Below are positions 32,797 to 44,527 of a stretch of 64,000 nt of DNA, piece by piece. The notes beneath the pieces were generated by a model, which was given only the letters and a program-made list of their open reading frames with translations, had not been told where the DNA came from and searched no databases. Position 1 is the first letter of the stretch, and the number at the start of each line of letters is the position of its first letter. The DNA comes from Limnomonas spitsbergensis (Eukaryota; Chlorophyta; Chlorophyceae; Chlamydomonadales): NCBI GenBank assembly GCA_037349105.1, contig JAYJMM010000115.1, forward strand, positions 100,890 to 164,889. Reading direction: 5' to 3'. The translations under genes were made by a program, and so were the position numbers.

Positions 32797-34377
32797 GCCA
32801 GCTTGTTTGCGCACCACCTTAGTAGTGCTTCTGGCCAGCTTGCATGCGCACCAACCTAGTGCTTCTGGCCAGCTTGCTTGCGCACCACCCTAGTGCTTCT
32901 GGCCAGCTTGCTTGCGCACCACCCTAGTGCTTTTGGCCAGCTTGCTTGCGCACCACCCTAGTGCTTCTGGCCAGCTTGCTTGCGCACCACCCTAGTGCTT
33001 CTGGCCAGCTTGCTTGCGCACCACCCTAGTGCTTCTGGCCATTTTGCTTGCGCACCACCCTAGTGCTTCTGGCCAGCTTGCATGCGCACCACCCTAGTGC
33101 TTCTGGCCAGTTTGCTTGCGCACCACCCTAGTGCTTCTGGCCAGCTTGCTTGCGCACCACCCTAGTGCTTCTGGCCAGCTTGCTTGCGCACCACCCTAGT
33201 GCTTCTGGCCAGCTTGCTTGCGCACCACCCTAGTGCTTCTGGCCAGTTTGCTTGCGCACCACCCTAGTGCTTCTGTTCAGCTTGCTTGCGCACCACCCTA
33301 GTGCTTCTGGCCAGCTTGCTTGCGCACCACCCTAGTGCTTCTGGCCAGCTTGCTTGCGCACCACCCTATTGCTTCTGACCAGCTTGCTTGCGCACCACCC
33401 TAGTGCTTCAGGCCAGCTTGCTTGCGCACCACCCTAGTGCTTCTGGCCAGCTTGCTTGCGCACCACCCTAGTGCTTCTAGCCAGCTTGCTTGCTCACCAC
33501 CTTAGTGCTTCTGGCCAGCTTGCTTGCGCACCACCCTAGTGCTTCTGACCAACTTGCTTGCGCACCACCCCAGTGCTTCTGGCTAGTTTGCTTGCGCACC
33601 ACCCTAGTGCTTCAGGACATTTTGCTTGCGCACCACCCTAGTGCTTCTGGCCAGCTTGTTTGCGCACCACCCTAGTAGTGCTTCTGGCCATCTTGCATGC
33701 GCACCACCCTAGTGCTTCTGGCCAGCTTGCTTGCGCACCACCCTAGTGCTTCTGGCCAGCTTGCTTGCGCACCACCCTAGTGCTTCTGGACAGCTTGCTT
33801 GCGCACCACCCTAGTGCTTCTGGCCAGCTTGCTTGCGCACCACCCTAGTGCTCCTGGCCAGCTTGCTTGCGCACCACCCTAGTGCTTCTGGCCAGTTTGC
33901 TTGCGCACCACCCCTAGTGCTTCTGGCCAGCTTGCATGCGCACCACCCTAGTGCTTCTGGCCAGCTTGCTTGCGCACCACCCTAGTGCGTTTGGCCAGCT
34001 TGCTTGCGCACCACCCTAGTGCTTCTGGCCAGTTTACTTGCGCACCACCTTAGTGCTTCTGGCCAGCTTGCTTGCGCACCACCCTAGTGCTTCTGGCCAG
34101 CTTGCATGCGCACCAGCCTAGTGCTTCTGGCCAGCTTGCATGCGCACCACCCTAGTGCTTCTGGCCAGCTTGCTTGCGCACCACCTTAGTGCTTCTGACC
34201 AGCCTGCTTGCGCACCACCCTAGTGCTTCTGGCCAGCTTGCTTGCGCACCACCCTAGTGTTTCTGGCCAGCTTGATTGCGCACCACCCTAGTGCTTCTGG
34301 CCAGCTTGCTTGCGCACCACCCTAGTGCTTCTGGCCAGCTTGCTTGCGCACCACCCTAGTGCTTCTGGCCAGCTTGC

Positions 34378-36009
34378 TTGCGCACCACCCTAGTGCTTCT
34401 GGCCAGCTTGCTTGCGCACCAGCCTAGTGCTTCTGGCCAGCTTGCATGCGCACCACCCAAGTGCTTATGGCCAGCTTGCTTGCGCACCACCCTAGTGCTT
34501 CTGGCCAGCTTGCTTGCGCACCACCCTAGTGCTTCTGGCCAGTTTGCACGCGCACCACCCTAGTGCATCTGGCCAGCTTGCTTGCGCACCAGCCTAGTGC
34601 TTATGGCCAGCTTGCTTGCGCACCACCCTAGTGCTTCTGGCCAGCTTGCTTGCGCACCACCCTAGTGCTTCTGGCCAGCTTGCTTGCGCACCAGCCTAGT
34701 GCTTCTGGCCAGCTTGCATGCGCACCACCCTAGTGCTTCTGGCCAGCTTGCTTGCGCACCACCCTAGTGCTTATGGCCAGCTTGCTTGCGCACCAGCCTA
34801 GTGCTTCTGGCCAGCTTGCTTGCGCACCACCCTAGTGCTTCTGGCCAGCTTGCATGCGCACCACCCTAGTGTTTCTGGCCAGCTTGCTTGCGCACCACCC
34901 TAGTGCTCCTGGCCAGCTTGCTTGCGCACCACCCTAGTGCTTCTGGCCAGTTTGCTTGCGCACCACCCTAGTGCTTCTGGCCAGCTTGCATGCGCACCAC
35001 CCTAGTGCCTCTGGCCAGTTAGCTTGCGCACCACCCTAGTGCTTCTGGCCAGCTTGCTTGCGCACCACCCTAGTGCTTCTGGCCAGCTTGCATGCGCACC
35101 AGCCTAGTGCTTCTGGCCAGCTTGCATGCGCACCACCCTAGTGCTTCTGGCCAGCTTGCTTGCGCACCACCTTAGTGCTTCTGACCAGCCTGCTTGCGCA
35201 CCACCCTAGTGCTTCTGGCCAGCTTGCTTGCGCACCAGCCTAGTGCTTCTGGCCAGCTTGCATGCGCACCACCCAAGTGCTTATGGCCAGCTTGCTTGCG
35301 CACCACCCTAGTGCTTCTGGCCAGCTTGCTTGCGCACCACCCTAGTGCTTCTGGCCAGTTTGCACGCGCACCACCCTAGTGCATCTGGCCAGCTTGCTTG
35401 CGCACCAGCCTAGTGCTTATGGCCAGCTTGCTTGCGCACCACCCTAGTGCTTCTGGCCAGCTTGCTTGCGCACCACCCTAGTGCTTCTGGCCAGCTTGCT
35501 TGCGCACCAGCCTAGTGCTTCTGGCCAGCTTGCATGCGCACCACCCTAGTGCTTCTGGCCAGCTTGCTTGCGCACCACCCTAGTGCTTATGGCCAGCTTG
35601 CTTGCGCACCAGCCTAGTGCTTCTGGCCAGCTTGCTTGCGCACCACCCTAGTGCTTCTGGCCAGCTTGCATGCGCACCACCCTAGTGTTTCTGGCCAGCT
35701 TGCTTGCGCACCACCCTAGTGCTCCTGGCCAGCTTGCTTGCGCACCACCCTAGTGCTTCTGGCCAGTTTGCTTGCGCACCACCCTAGTGCTTCTGGCCAG
35801 CTTGCATGCGCACCACCCTAGTGCCTCTGGCCAGTTAGCTTGCGCACCACCCTAGTGCTTCTGGCCAGCTTGCTTGCGCACCACCCTAGTGCTTCTGGCC
35901 AGCTTGCATGCGCACCAGCCTAGTGCTTCTGGCCAGCTTGCATGCGCACCACCCTAGTGCTTATGGCCAGCTTGCTTGCGCACCACCTTAGTGCTTCTGA
36001 CCAGCCTGC
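34378..36009. repeat. 816-bp tandem duplication (two copies)
   Basis: 34378-35193 and 35194-36009 are direct copies at 24-monomer spacing. GCATCTGG (34566 and 35382), GTGTTTCTGG (about 34869 and 35685), GCTCCTGG (34905 and 35721) and GCCTCTGGCCAGTTAGC (35007 and 35823) all recur at exactly 816 bp. It is a sub-repeat inside the larger 6,052-bp duplication. Confidence 0.8.
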
Positions 36010-38500
36010 TTGCGCACCACCCTAGTGCTTCTGGCCATCTTGCTTGCGCACCACCCTAGTGTTTCTGGCCAGCTTGCTTGCGCACCACCCTAGTGCTTCT
36101 GGCCAGCTTGCTTGCGCACCACCCTAGTGCTTCTGGCCAGCTTGCTTGCGCACCACCCTAGTGCTTCTGGCCAGCTTGCTTGCGCACCACCCTAGTGCTT
36201 CTGGCCAGCTTGCTTGCGCACCACCCTAGTGCTTCTGGCCAGCTTGCTTGCGCACCACCCTAGTGCTTCTGGCCAGCTTGCATGCGCACCACCCTATTGC
36301 TTCTGGCCAGCTTGCTTGCGCACCACCCTAGTGCTTCTGGCCAGCTTGCTTGCGCACCACCCTAGTGCTTCTGGCCAGTTTGCTTGCGCACCACCATAGT
36401 GCTTCTAGCCAGCTTGCATGCGCACCACCCTAGTGCTTCTGGCCAGCTTGCTTGCGCACCACCCTAGTGCTTTTGGCCAGCTTGCTTGCGCACCACCCTA
36501 GTGCTTCTGGCCAGTTTGCTTGCGCACCACCCTAGTGCTTCTGGCCAGCTTGCATGCGCACCACCCTATTGCTTCTGGCCAGCTTGCTTGCACACCACCC
36601 CAGTGCTTCTGGCCAGCTTGCTTGCGCACCACCCTAGTGCTTCTGGCCAGCTTGCTTGCGCACCACCCTAGTGCTTCTGGCCAGCTTGCTTGCGCACCAC
36701 CCTAGTGCTTCTGGTCAGTTTGCTTGCGCACCACCCTATTGCTTTTGGCCAGCTTGCATGCGCACCACCCGATTGCTTCTGGCCAGCTTGCTTGCACACC
36801 ACCCCAGTGCTTCTGGCCAGCTTGCTTGCGCACCACCCTAGTGCTTCTGGCCAGCTTGCTTGCGCACCACCCTAGTGCTTCTGGCCAGCTTGCTTGCGCA
36901 CCACCCTAGTGCTTCTGGCCAGCTTGCGTGCGCACCAGCCTAGTGCTTCTGGCCAGCTTGCTTGCGCACCACCCTAGTGCTTCTGGCCAGCTTGCAAGCG
37001 CACCACCCTAATGTTTCTGGCCAGCTTGCTTGCGCACCACCCTAGTGCTTCTGGCCAGCTTGCTTGCGCACAAGCCTATTGCTTCTGGCCAGTTTGCTTG
37101 CGCACCACCCTAGTGCTTCTGGCCAGCTTCCTTGCGCACCACCCTAGTGCTTCTGGTCAGCTTGCTTGCGCACCACCCTAGTGCTTCTGGCCAGCTTGCT
37201 TGCGCACCACCCTAGTGCTTCTGGCCAGCTTGCTTGCGCACCAGCCTAGTGCTTCTGGCCAGCTTGCATGCGCACCACCCTATTGCTTCTGGCCAGCTTG
37301 CTTGCGCACCACCCTAGTGCTTCTGGCCAGCTTGCTTGCGCACCACCCTAGTGCTTCTGGCCAGTTTGCTTGCGCACCACCCTAGTGCTTCTAGCCAGCT
37401 TGCATGCGCACCACCCTAGTGCTTCTGGCCAGCTTGCTTGCGCTCCACCCTAGTGCTTCTGGCCAGCTTGCATGCGCACCACCCTATTGCTTCTGGCCAG
37501 CTTGCTTGCACACCACCCCAGTGCTTCTGGCCAGCTTGCTTGCGCACCACCCTAGTGCTTCTGGCCAGCTTGCTTGCGCACCACCCTATTGCTTCTGGCC
37601 AGCTTGCATGCGCACCAACCTATTGCTTCTGGCCAGCTTGCTTGCACACCACCCCAGTGCTTCTGGCCAGCTTGCTTGCGCACCACCCTAGTGCTTCTGG
37701 CCAGCTTGCTTGCGCACCACCCTAGTGCTTCTGGCCAGCTTGCTTGCGCACCACCCTAGTGCTTCTGGCCAGCTTGCTTGCGCACCAGCCTAGTGCTTCT
37801 GGCCAGCTTGCTTGCGCACCACCCTAGTGATTCTGGCCAAATTGCAAGCGCACCACCCTAGTGTTTCTTTCCAGCTTGCTTGCGCACCACCCTAGTGCTT
37901 CTGGCCAGCTTGCTTGCGCACCAGCCTAGTGCTTCTGGCCAGCTTGCTTGCGCACCACCCTAGTGATTCTGGCCAGATTGCAAGCGCACCACCCTAGTGT
38001 TTCTTTCCAGCTTGCTTGCGCACCACCCTAGTGCTTCTGGCCAGCTTGCTTGCGCACCACCCTATTGCTTCTGGCCAGTTTGCTTGCGCACCACCCTAGT
38101 GCTTCTGGCCAGCTTACTTGCGCACCACCCTAGTGCTTCTGCTCACCTTGCTAGCGCACCACCCTAGTGCTTCTGGCCAGCTTGCTTGCGCACCACCCTA
38201 GTGCTTATGGCCAGTTTGCTTGCGCTCCACCCTAGTGCTTCTGGCCAGCTTGCTTGCGCACCACCCTAGTGCTTCTGGCCAGCTTGCTTGCGCACCACCC
38301 TAGTGCTTCTGGCCAGTTTGCTTGCGCACCACCCTAGTGCTTCTGGCCAGCTTGCTTGCGCACCACCCTAGTGCTTCTGGCCAGCTTGCTTGCGCACCAC
38401 CCTAGTGCTTCTGGCCAGCTTGCTTGTGCACCAGCCTAGTGCTTCTGGCCAGCTTGCTTGCGCACCAGCCTAGTGCTTCTGGCCAGCTTGCTTGCGCACC
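35194..38500. repeat. 6,052-bp-spaced duplication, copy 1
   Basis: About 3.3 kb whose variant order recurs at 41246-44552 at a spacing of exactly 178 monomers. Checked markers include CACGCGC, ACCATAGTGC, GGTCAGTTTGC, CACAAGCC, GATTGCAAGC, CTGCTCA..TTGCTAGCGC, GCTTATGG and CTTGTGCACCAGCC. Some differ, for example TTACTTGC at 38115. Match is lost by 38531 (GCGTTCC here, consensus in copy 2). Confidence 0.82.
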
Positions 38501-41245
38501 ACCCTAGTGCTTCTGGCCAGCTTGCTTGCGTTCCACCCTAGTGCTTCTGGCCAGCTTGCATGCGCACCACCCTATTGCTTCTGGCCAGCTTGCTTGCACA
38601 CCACCCCAATGCTTCTGGCCAGCTTGCTTGCGCACCACCCTAGTGCTTCTGGCCAGCTTGCTTGCGCACCACCCTATTGCTTCTGGCCAGCTTGCATGCG
38701 CACCAACCTATTGCTTCTGGCCAGCTTGCTTGCACACCACCCCAGTGCTTCTGGCCAGCTTGCTTGCGCACCACCCTAGTGCTTCTGGCCAGCTTGCTTG
38801 CGCACCACCCTATTGCTTCTGGCCAGCTTGCTTGCGCACCACCCTAGTGCTTCTGGCCAGCTTGCTTGCGCACCAGCCTAGTGCTTCTGGCCAGCTTGCT
38901 TGCGCACCACCCTAGTGATTCTGGCCAGATTGCAAGCGCACCACCCTAGTGTTTCTTTCCAGCTTGCTTGCGCACCACCCTAGTGCTTCTGGCCAGCTTG
39001 CTTGCGCACCACCCTATTGCTTCTGGCCAGTTTGCTTGCGCACCACCCTAGTGCTTCTGGCCAGCTTGCTTGCGCACCACCCTAGTGCTTCTGCTCAGCT
39101 TGCTTGCGCACCACCCTAGTGCTTCTGGCCAGCTTGCTTGCGCACCACCCTAGTGCTTATGGCCAGTTTGCTTGCGCTCCACCCTAGTGCTTCTGGCCAG
39201 CTTGCTTGCGCACCACCCTAGTGCTTCTGGCCAGCTTGCTTGCGCACCAGCCTAGTGCTTCTGGCCAGCTTGCATGCGCACCACCCTATTGCTTCTGGCC
39301 AGCTTGCTTGCGCACCACCCTAGTGCTTCTGGCCAGCTTGCTTGCGCACCAGCCTATTGCTTCTGGCCAGTTTGCTTGCGCACCACCCTAGTGCTTCTAG
39401 CCAGCTTGCATGCGCACCACCCTAGTGCTTCTGGCCAGCTTGCTTGCGCTCCACCCTAGTGCTTCTGGCCAGCTTGCATGCGCACCACCCTATTGCTTCT
39501 GGCCAGCTTGCTTGCGCACCACCCCAGTGCTTCTGGCCAGCTTGCTTGCGCACCACCCTAGTGCTTCTGGCCAGCTTGCTTGCGCACCACCCTATTGCTT
39601 CTGGCCAGCTTGCATGCGCACCAACCTATTGCTTCTGGCCAGCTTGCTTGCACACCACCCCAGTGCTTCTGGCCAGCTTGCTTGCGCACCACCCTAGTGC
39701 TTCTGGCCAGCTTGCTTGCGCACCACCCTAGTGCTTCTGGCCAGCTTGCTTGCGCACCACCCTAGTGCTTCTGGCCAGCTTGCTTGCGCACCAGCCTAGT
39801 GCTTCTGGCCAGCTTGCTTGCGCACCACCCTAGTGCTTCTGGCCAGATTGCAAGCGCACCACCCTAGTGTTATTTCCAGCTTGCTTGCGCACCACCCTAG
39901 TGCTTCTGGCCAGCTTGCTTGCGCACCACCCTATTGCTTCTGGCCAGTTTGCTTGCGCACCACCCTAGTGCTTCTGGCCAGCTTGCTTGCGCACCACCCT
40001 AGTGCTTCTGCTCAGCTTGCTTGCGCACCACCCTAGTGCTTCTGGCCAGCTTGCTTGCGCACCACCCTAGTGCTTATGGCCAGCTTGCATGCGCACCACC
40101 CTATTGCTTCTGGCCAGCTTGCTTGCACACCACCCCAATGCTTCTGGCCAGCTTGCTTGCGCACCACCCTAGTGCTTCTGGCCAGTTTGCTTGCGCACCA
40201 CCCTAGTGCTTCTGGCCAGCTTGCTTGCGCACCACCCTAGTGCTTCTGGCCAGCTTGCTTGCGCACCACCCTAGTGCTTCTGGACAGCTTGCTTGCGCAC
40301 CACCCTAGTGCTTCTGGCCAGCTTGCTTGCGCACCACCCTAGTGCTCCTGGCCAGCTTGCTTGCGCACCACCCTAGTGCTTCTGGCCAGTTTGCTTGCGC
40401 ACCACCCCTAGTGCTTCTGGCCAGCTTGCATGCGCACCACCCTAGTGCTTCTGGCCAGCTTGCTTGCGCACCACCCTAGTGCGTTTGGCCAGCTTGCTTG
40501 CGCACCACCCTAGTGCTTCTGGCCAGTTTACTTGCGCACCACCTTAGTGCTTCTGGCCAGCTTGCTTGCGCACCACCCTAGTGCTTCTGGCCAGCTTGCA
40601 TGCGCACCAGCCTAGTGCTTCTGGCCAGCTTGCATGCGCACCACCCTAGTGCTTCTGGCCAGCTTGCTTGCGCACCACCTTAGTGCTTCTGACCAGCCTG
40701 CTTGCGCACCACCCTAGTGCTTCTGGCCAGCTTGCTTGCGCACCACCCTAGTGTTTCTGGCCAGCTTGATTGCGCACCACCCTAGTGCTTCTGGCCAGCT
40801 TGCTTGCGCACCACCCTAGTGCTTCTGGCCAGCTTGCTTGCGCACCACCCTAGTGCGTTTGGCCAGCTTGCTTGCGCACCACCCTAGTGCTTCTGGCCAG
40901 TTTACTTGCGCACCACCTTAGTGCTTCTGGCCAGCTTGCTTGCGCACCACCCTAGTGCTTCTGGCCAGCTTGCATGCGCACCAGCCTAGTGCTTCTGGCC
41001 AGCTTGCATGCGCACCACCCTAGTGCTTCTGGCCAGCTTGCTTGCGCACCACCTTAGTGCTTCTGACCAGCCTGCTTGCGCACCACCCTAGTGCTTCTGG
41101 CCAGCTTGCTTGCGCACCACCCTAGTGTTTCTGGCCAGCTTGATTGCGCACCACCCTAGTGCTTCTGGCCAGCTTGCTTGCGCACCACCCTAGTGCTTCT
41201 GGCCAGCTTGCTTGCGCACCACCCTAGTGCTTCTGGCCAGCTTGC

Positions 41246-44200
41246 TTGCGCACCACCCTAGTGCTTCTGGCCAGCTTGCTTGCGCACCAGCCTAGTGCTT
41301 CTGGCCAGCTTGCATGCGCACCACCCAAGTGCTTCTGGCCAGCTTGCTTGCGCACCACCCTAGTGCTTCTGGCCAGCTTGCTTGCGCACCACCCTAGTGC
41401 TTCTGGCCAGTTTGCACGCGCACCACCCTAGTGCATCTGGCCAGCTTGCTTGCGCACCAGCCTAGTGCTTATGGCCAGCTTGCTTGCGCACCACCCTAGT
41501 GCTTCTGGCCAGCTTGCTTGCGCACCACCCTAGTGCTTCTGGCCAGCTTGCTTGCGCACCAGCCTAGTGCTTCTGGCCAGCTTGCATGCGCACCACCCTA
41601 GTGCTTCTGGCCAGCTTGCTTGCGCACCACCCTAGTGCTTATGGCCAGCTTGCTTGCGCACCAGCCTAGTGCTTCTGGCCAGCTTGCTTGCGCACCACCC
41701 TAGTGCTTCTGGCCAGCTTGCATGCGCACCACCCTAGTGTTTCTGGCCAGCTTGCTTGCGCACCACCCTAGTGCTTCTGGCCAGCTTGCTTGCGCACCAC
41801 CCTAGTGCTTCTGGCCAGTTTGCTTGCGCACCACCCTAGTGCTTCTGGCCAGCTTGCATGCGCACCATCCTAGTGCCTCTGGCCAGTTAGCTTGCGCACC
41901 ACCCTAGTGCTTCTGGCCAGCTTGCTTGCGCACCACCCTAGTGCTTCTGGCCAGCTTGCATGCGCACCAGCCTAGTGCTTCTGGCCAGCTTGCATGCGCA
42001 CCACCCTAGTGCTTATGGCCAGCTTGCTTGCGCACCACCTTAGTGCTTCTGACCAGCCTGCTTGCGCACCACCCTAGTGCTTCTGGCCAGCTTGCTTGCG
42101 CACCACCCTAGTGTTTCTGGCCAGCTTGCTTGCGCACCACCCTAGTGCTTCTGGCCAGCTTGCTTGCGCACCACCCTAGTGCTTCTGGCCAGCTTGCTTG
42201 CGCACCACCCTAGTGCTTCTGGCCAGCTTGCTTGCGCACCACCCTAGTGCTTCTGGCCAGCTTGCTTGCGCACCACCCTAGTGCTTCTGGCCAGCTTGCT
42301 TGCGCACCACCCTAGTGCTTCTGGCCAGCTTGCATGCGCACCACCCTATTGCTTCTGGCCAGCTTGCTTGCGCACCACCCTAGTGCTTCTGGCCAGCTTG
42401 CTTGCGCACCACCCTAGTGCTTCTGGCCAGTTTGCTTGCGCACCACCATAGTGCTTCTAGCCAGCTTGCATGCGCACCACCCTAGTGCTTCTGGCCAGCT
42501 TGCTTGCGCACCACCCTAGTGCTTTTGGCCAGCTTGCTTGCGCACCACCCTAGTGCTTCTGGCCAGTTTGCTTGCGCACCACCCTAGTGCTTCTGGCCAG
42601 CTTGCATGCGCACCACCCTATTGCTTCTGGCCAGCTTGCTTGCACACCACCCCAGTGCTTCTGGCCAGCTTGCTTGCGCACCACCCTAGTGCTTCTGGCC
42701 AGCTTGCTTGCGCACCACCCTAGTGCTTCTGGCCAGCTTGCTTGCGCACCACCCTAGTGCTTCTGGTCAGTTTGCTTGCGCACCACCCTATTGCTTTTGG
42801 CCAGCTTGCATGCGCACCACCCTATTGCTTCTGGCCAGCTTGCTTGCACACCACCCCAGTGCTTCTGGCCAGCTTGCTTGCGCACCACCCTAGTGCTTCT
42901 GGCCAGCTTGCTTGCGCACCACCCTAGTGCTTCTGGCCAGCTTGCTTGCGCACCACCCTAGTGCTTCTGGCCAGCTTGCGTGCGCACCAGCCTAGTGCTT
43001 CTGGCCAGCTTGCTTGCGCACCACCCTAGTGCTTCTGGCCAGCTTGCAAGCGCACCACCCTAATGTTTCTGGCCAGCTTGCTTGCGCACCACCCTAGTGC
43101 TTCTGGCCAGCTTGCTTGCGCACAAGCCTATTGCTTCTGGCCAGTTTGCTTGCGCACCACCCTAGTGCTTCTGGCCAGCTTCCTTGCGCACCACCCTAGT
43201 GCTTCTGGTCAGCTTGCTTGCGCACCACCCTAGTGCTTCTGGCCAGCTTGCTTGCGCACCACCCTAGTGCTTCTGGCCAGCTTGCTTGCGCACCAGCCTA
43301 GTGCTTCTGGCCAGCTTGCATGCGCACCACCCTATTGCTTCTGGCCAGCTTGCTTGCGCACCACCCTAGTGCTTCTGGCCAGCTTGCTTGCGCACCACCC
43401 TAGTGCTTCTGGCCAGTTTGCTTGCGCACCACCCTAGTGCTTCTAGCCAGCTTGCATGCGCACCACCCTAGTGCTTCTGGCCAGCTTGCTTGCGCTCCAC
43501 CCTAGTGCTTCTGGCCAGCTTGCATGCGCACCACCCTATTGCTTCTGGCCAGCTTGCTTGCACACCACCCCAGTGCTTCTGGCCAGCTTGCTTGCGCACC
43601 ACCCTAGTGCTTCTGGCAAGCTTGCTTGCGCACCACCGTATTGCTTCTGGCCAGCTTGCATGCGCACCAACCTATTGCTTCTGGCCAGCTTGCTTGCACA
43701 CCACCCCAGTGCTTCTGGCCAGCTTGCTTGCGCACCACCCTAGTGCTTCTGGCCAGCTTGCTTGCGCACCACCCTAGTGCTTCTGGCCAGCTTGCTTGCG
43801 CACCACCCTAGTGCTTCTGGCCAGCTTGCTTGCGCACCACCCTAGTGCTTCTGGCCAGCTTGCTTGCGCACCACCCTAGTGATTCTGGCCAGATTGCAAG
43901 CGCACCACCCTAGTGCTTCTCGCCAGCTTGCTTGCGCACCACCCTAGTGCTTCTGGCCAGCTTGCTTGCGCACCAGCCTAGTGCTTCTGGCCAGCTTGCT
44001 TGCGCACCACCCTAGTGATTCTGGCCAGATTGCAAGCGCACCACCCTAGTGTTTCTTTCCAGCTTGCTTGCGCACCACCCTAGTGCTTCTGGCCAGCTTG
44101 CTTGCGCACCACCCTATTGCTTCTGGCCAGTTTGCTTGCGCACCACCCTAGTGCTTCTGGCCAGCTTGCTTGCGCACCACCCTAGTGCTTCTGCTCAGCT

Positions 44201-44527
44201 TGCTAGCGCACCACCCTAGTGCTTCTGGCCAGCTTGCTTGCGCACCACCCTAGTGCTTATGGCCAGTTTGCTTGCGCTCCACCCTAGTGCTTCTGGCCAG
44301 CTTGCTTGCGCACCACCCTAGTGCTTCTGGCCAGCTTGCTTGCGCACCACCCTAGTGCTTCTGGCCAGTTTGCTTGCGCACCACCCTAGTGCTTCTGGCC
44401 AGCTTGCTTGCGCACCACCCTAGTGCTTCTGGCCAGCTTGCTTGCGCACCACCCTAGTGCTTCTGGCCAGCTTGCTTGTGCACCAGCCTAGTGCTTCTGG
44501 CCAGCTTGCTTGCGCACCAGCCTAGTG
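41246..44527. repeat. 6,052-bp-spaced duplication, copy 2
   Basis: Second copy of 35194-38475. Its last shared variant is CACCAGCC ending near 44520; the next bases are consensus satellite that stays perfect for 12.6 kb. So the homogeneous block D begins just where this diverged copy stops. Confidence 0.82.

Larger units (their letters stand above)
31280..44520. repeat. 34-bp satellite, diverged block C with higher-order repeats
   Basis: Continuation of block B after the insertion. Left part (31280 to about 32796) matches 21224-22740 at offset 10056. From about 33.8 kb new variant classes dominate: CACCAGCC, TTGCATGC, GCTCCTGG, GCGTTTGG, TTCTGACCAGCCTGC, GATTGCAAGCGC followed by TTTCTTTCC, and GCGCTCC. 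They form nested duplications with offsets that are exact monomer multiples: 374 bp (11 units), 816 bp (24), 918 bp (27), 1,088 bp (32), 6,052 bp (178) and 6,494 bp (191). No genes are seen; short open frames only mark units that lost TAG. Confidence 0.96.
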
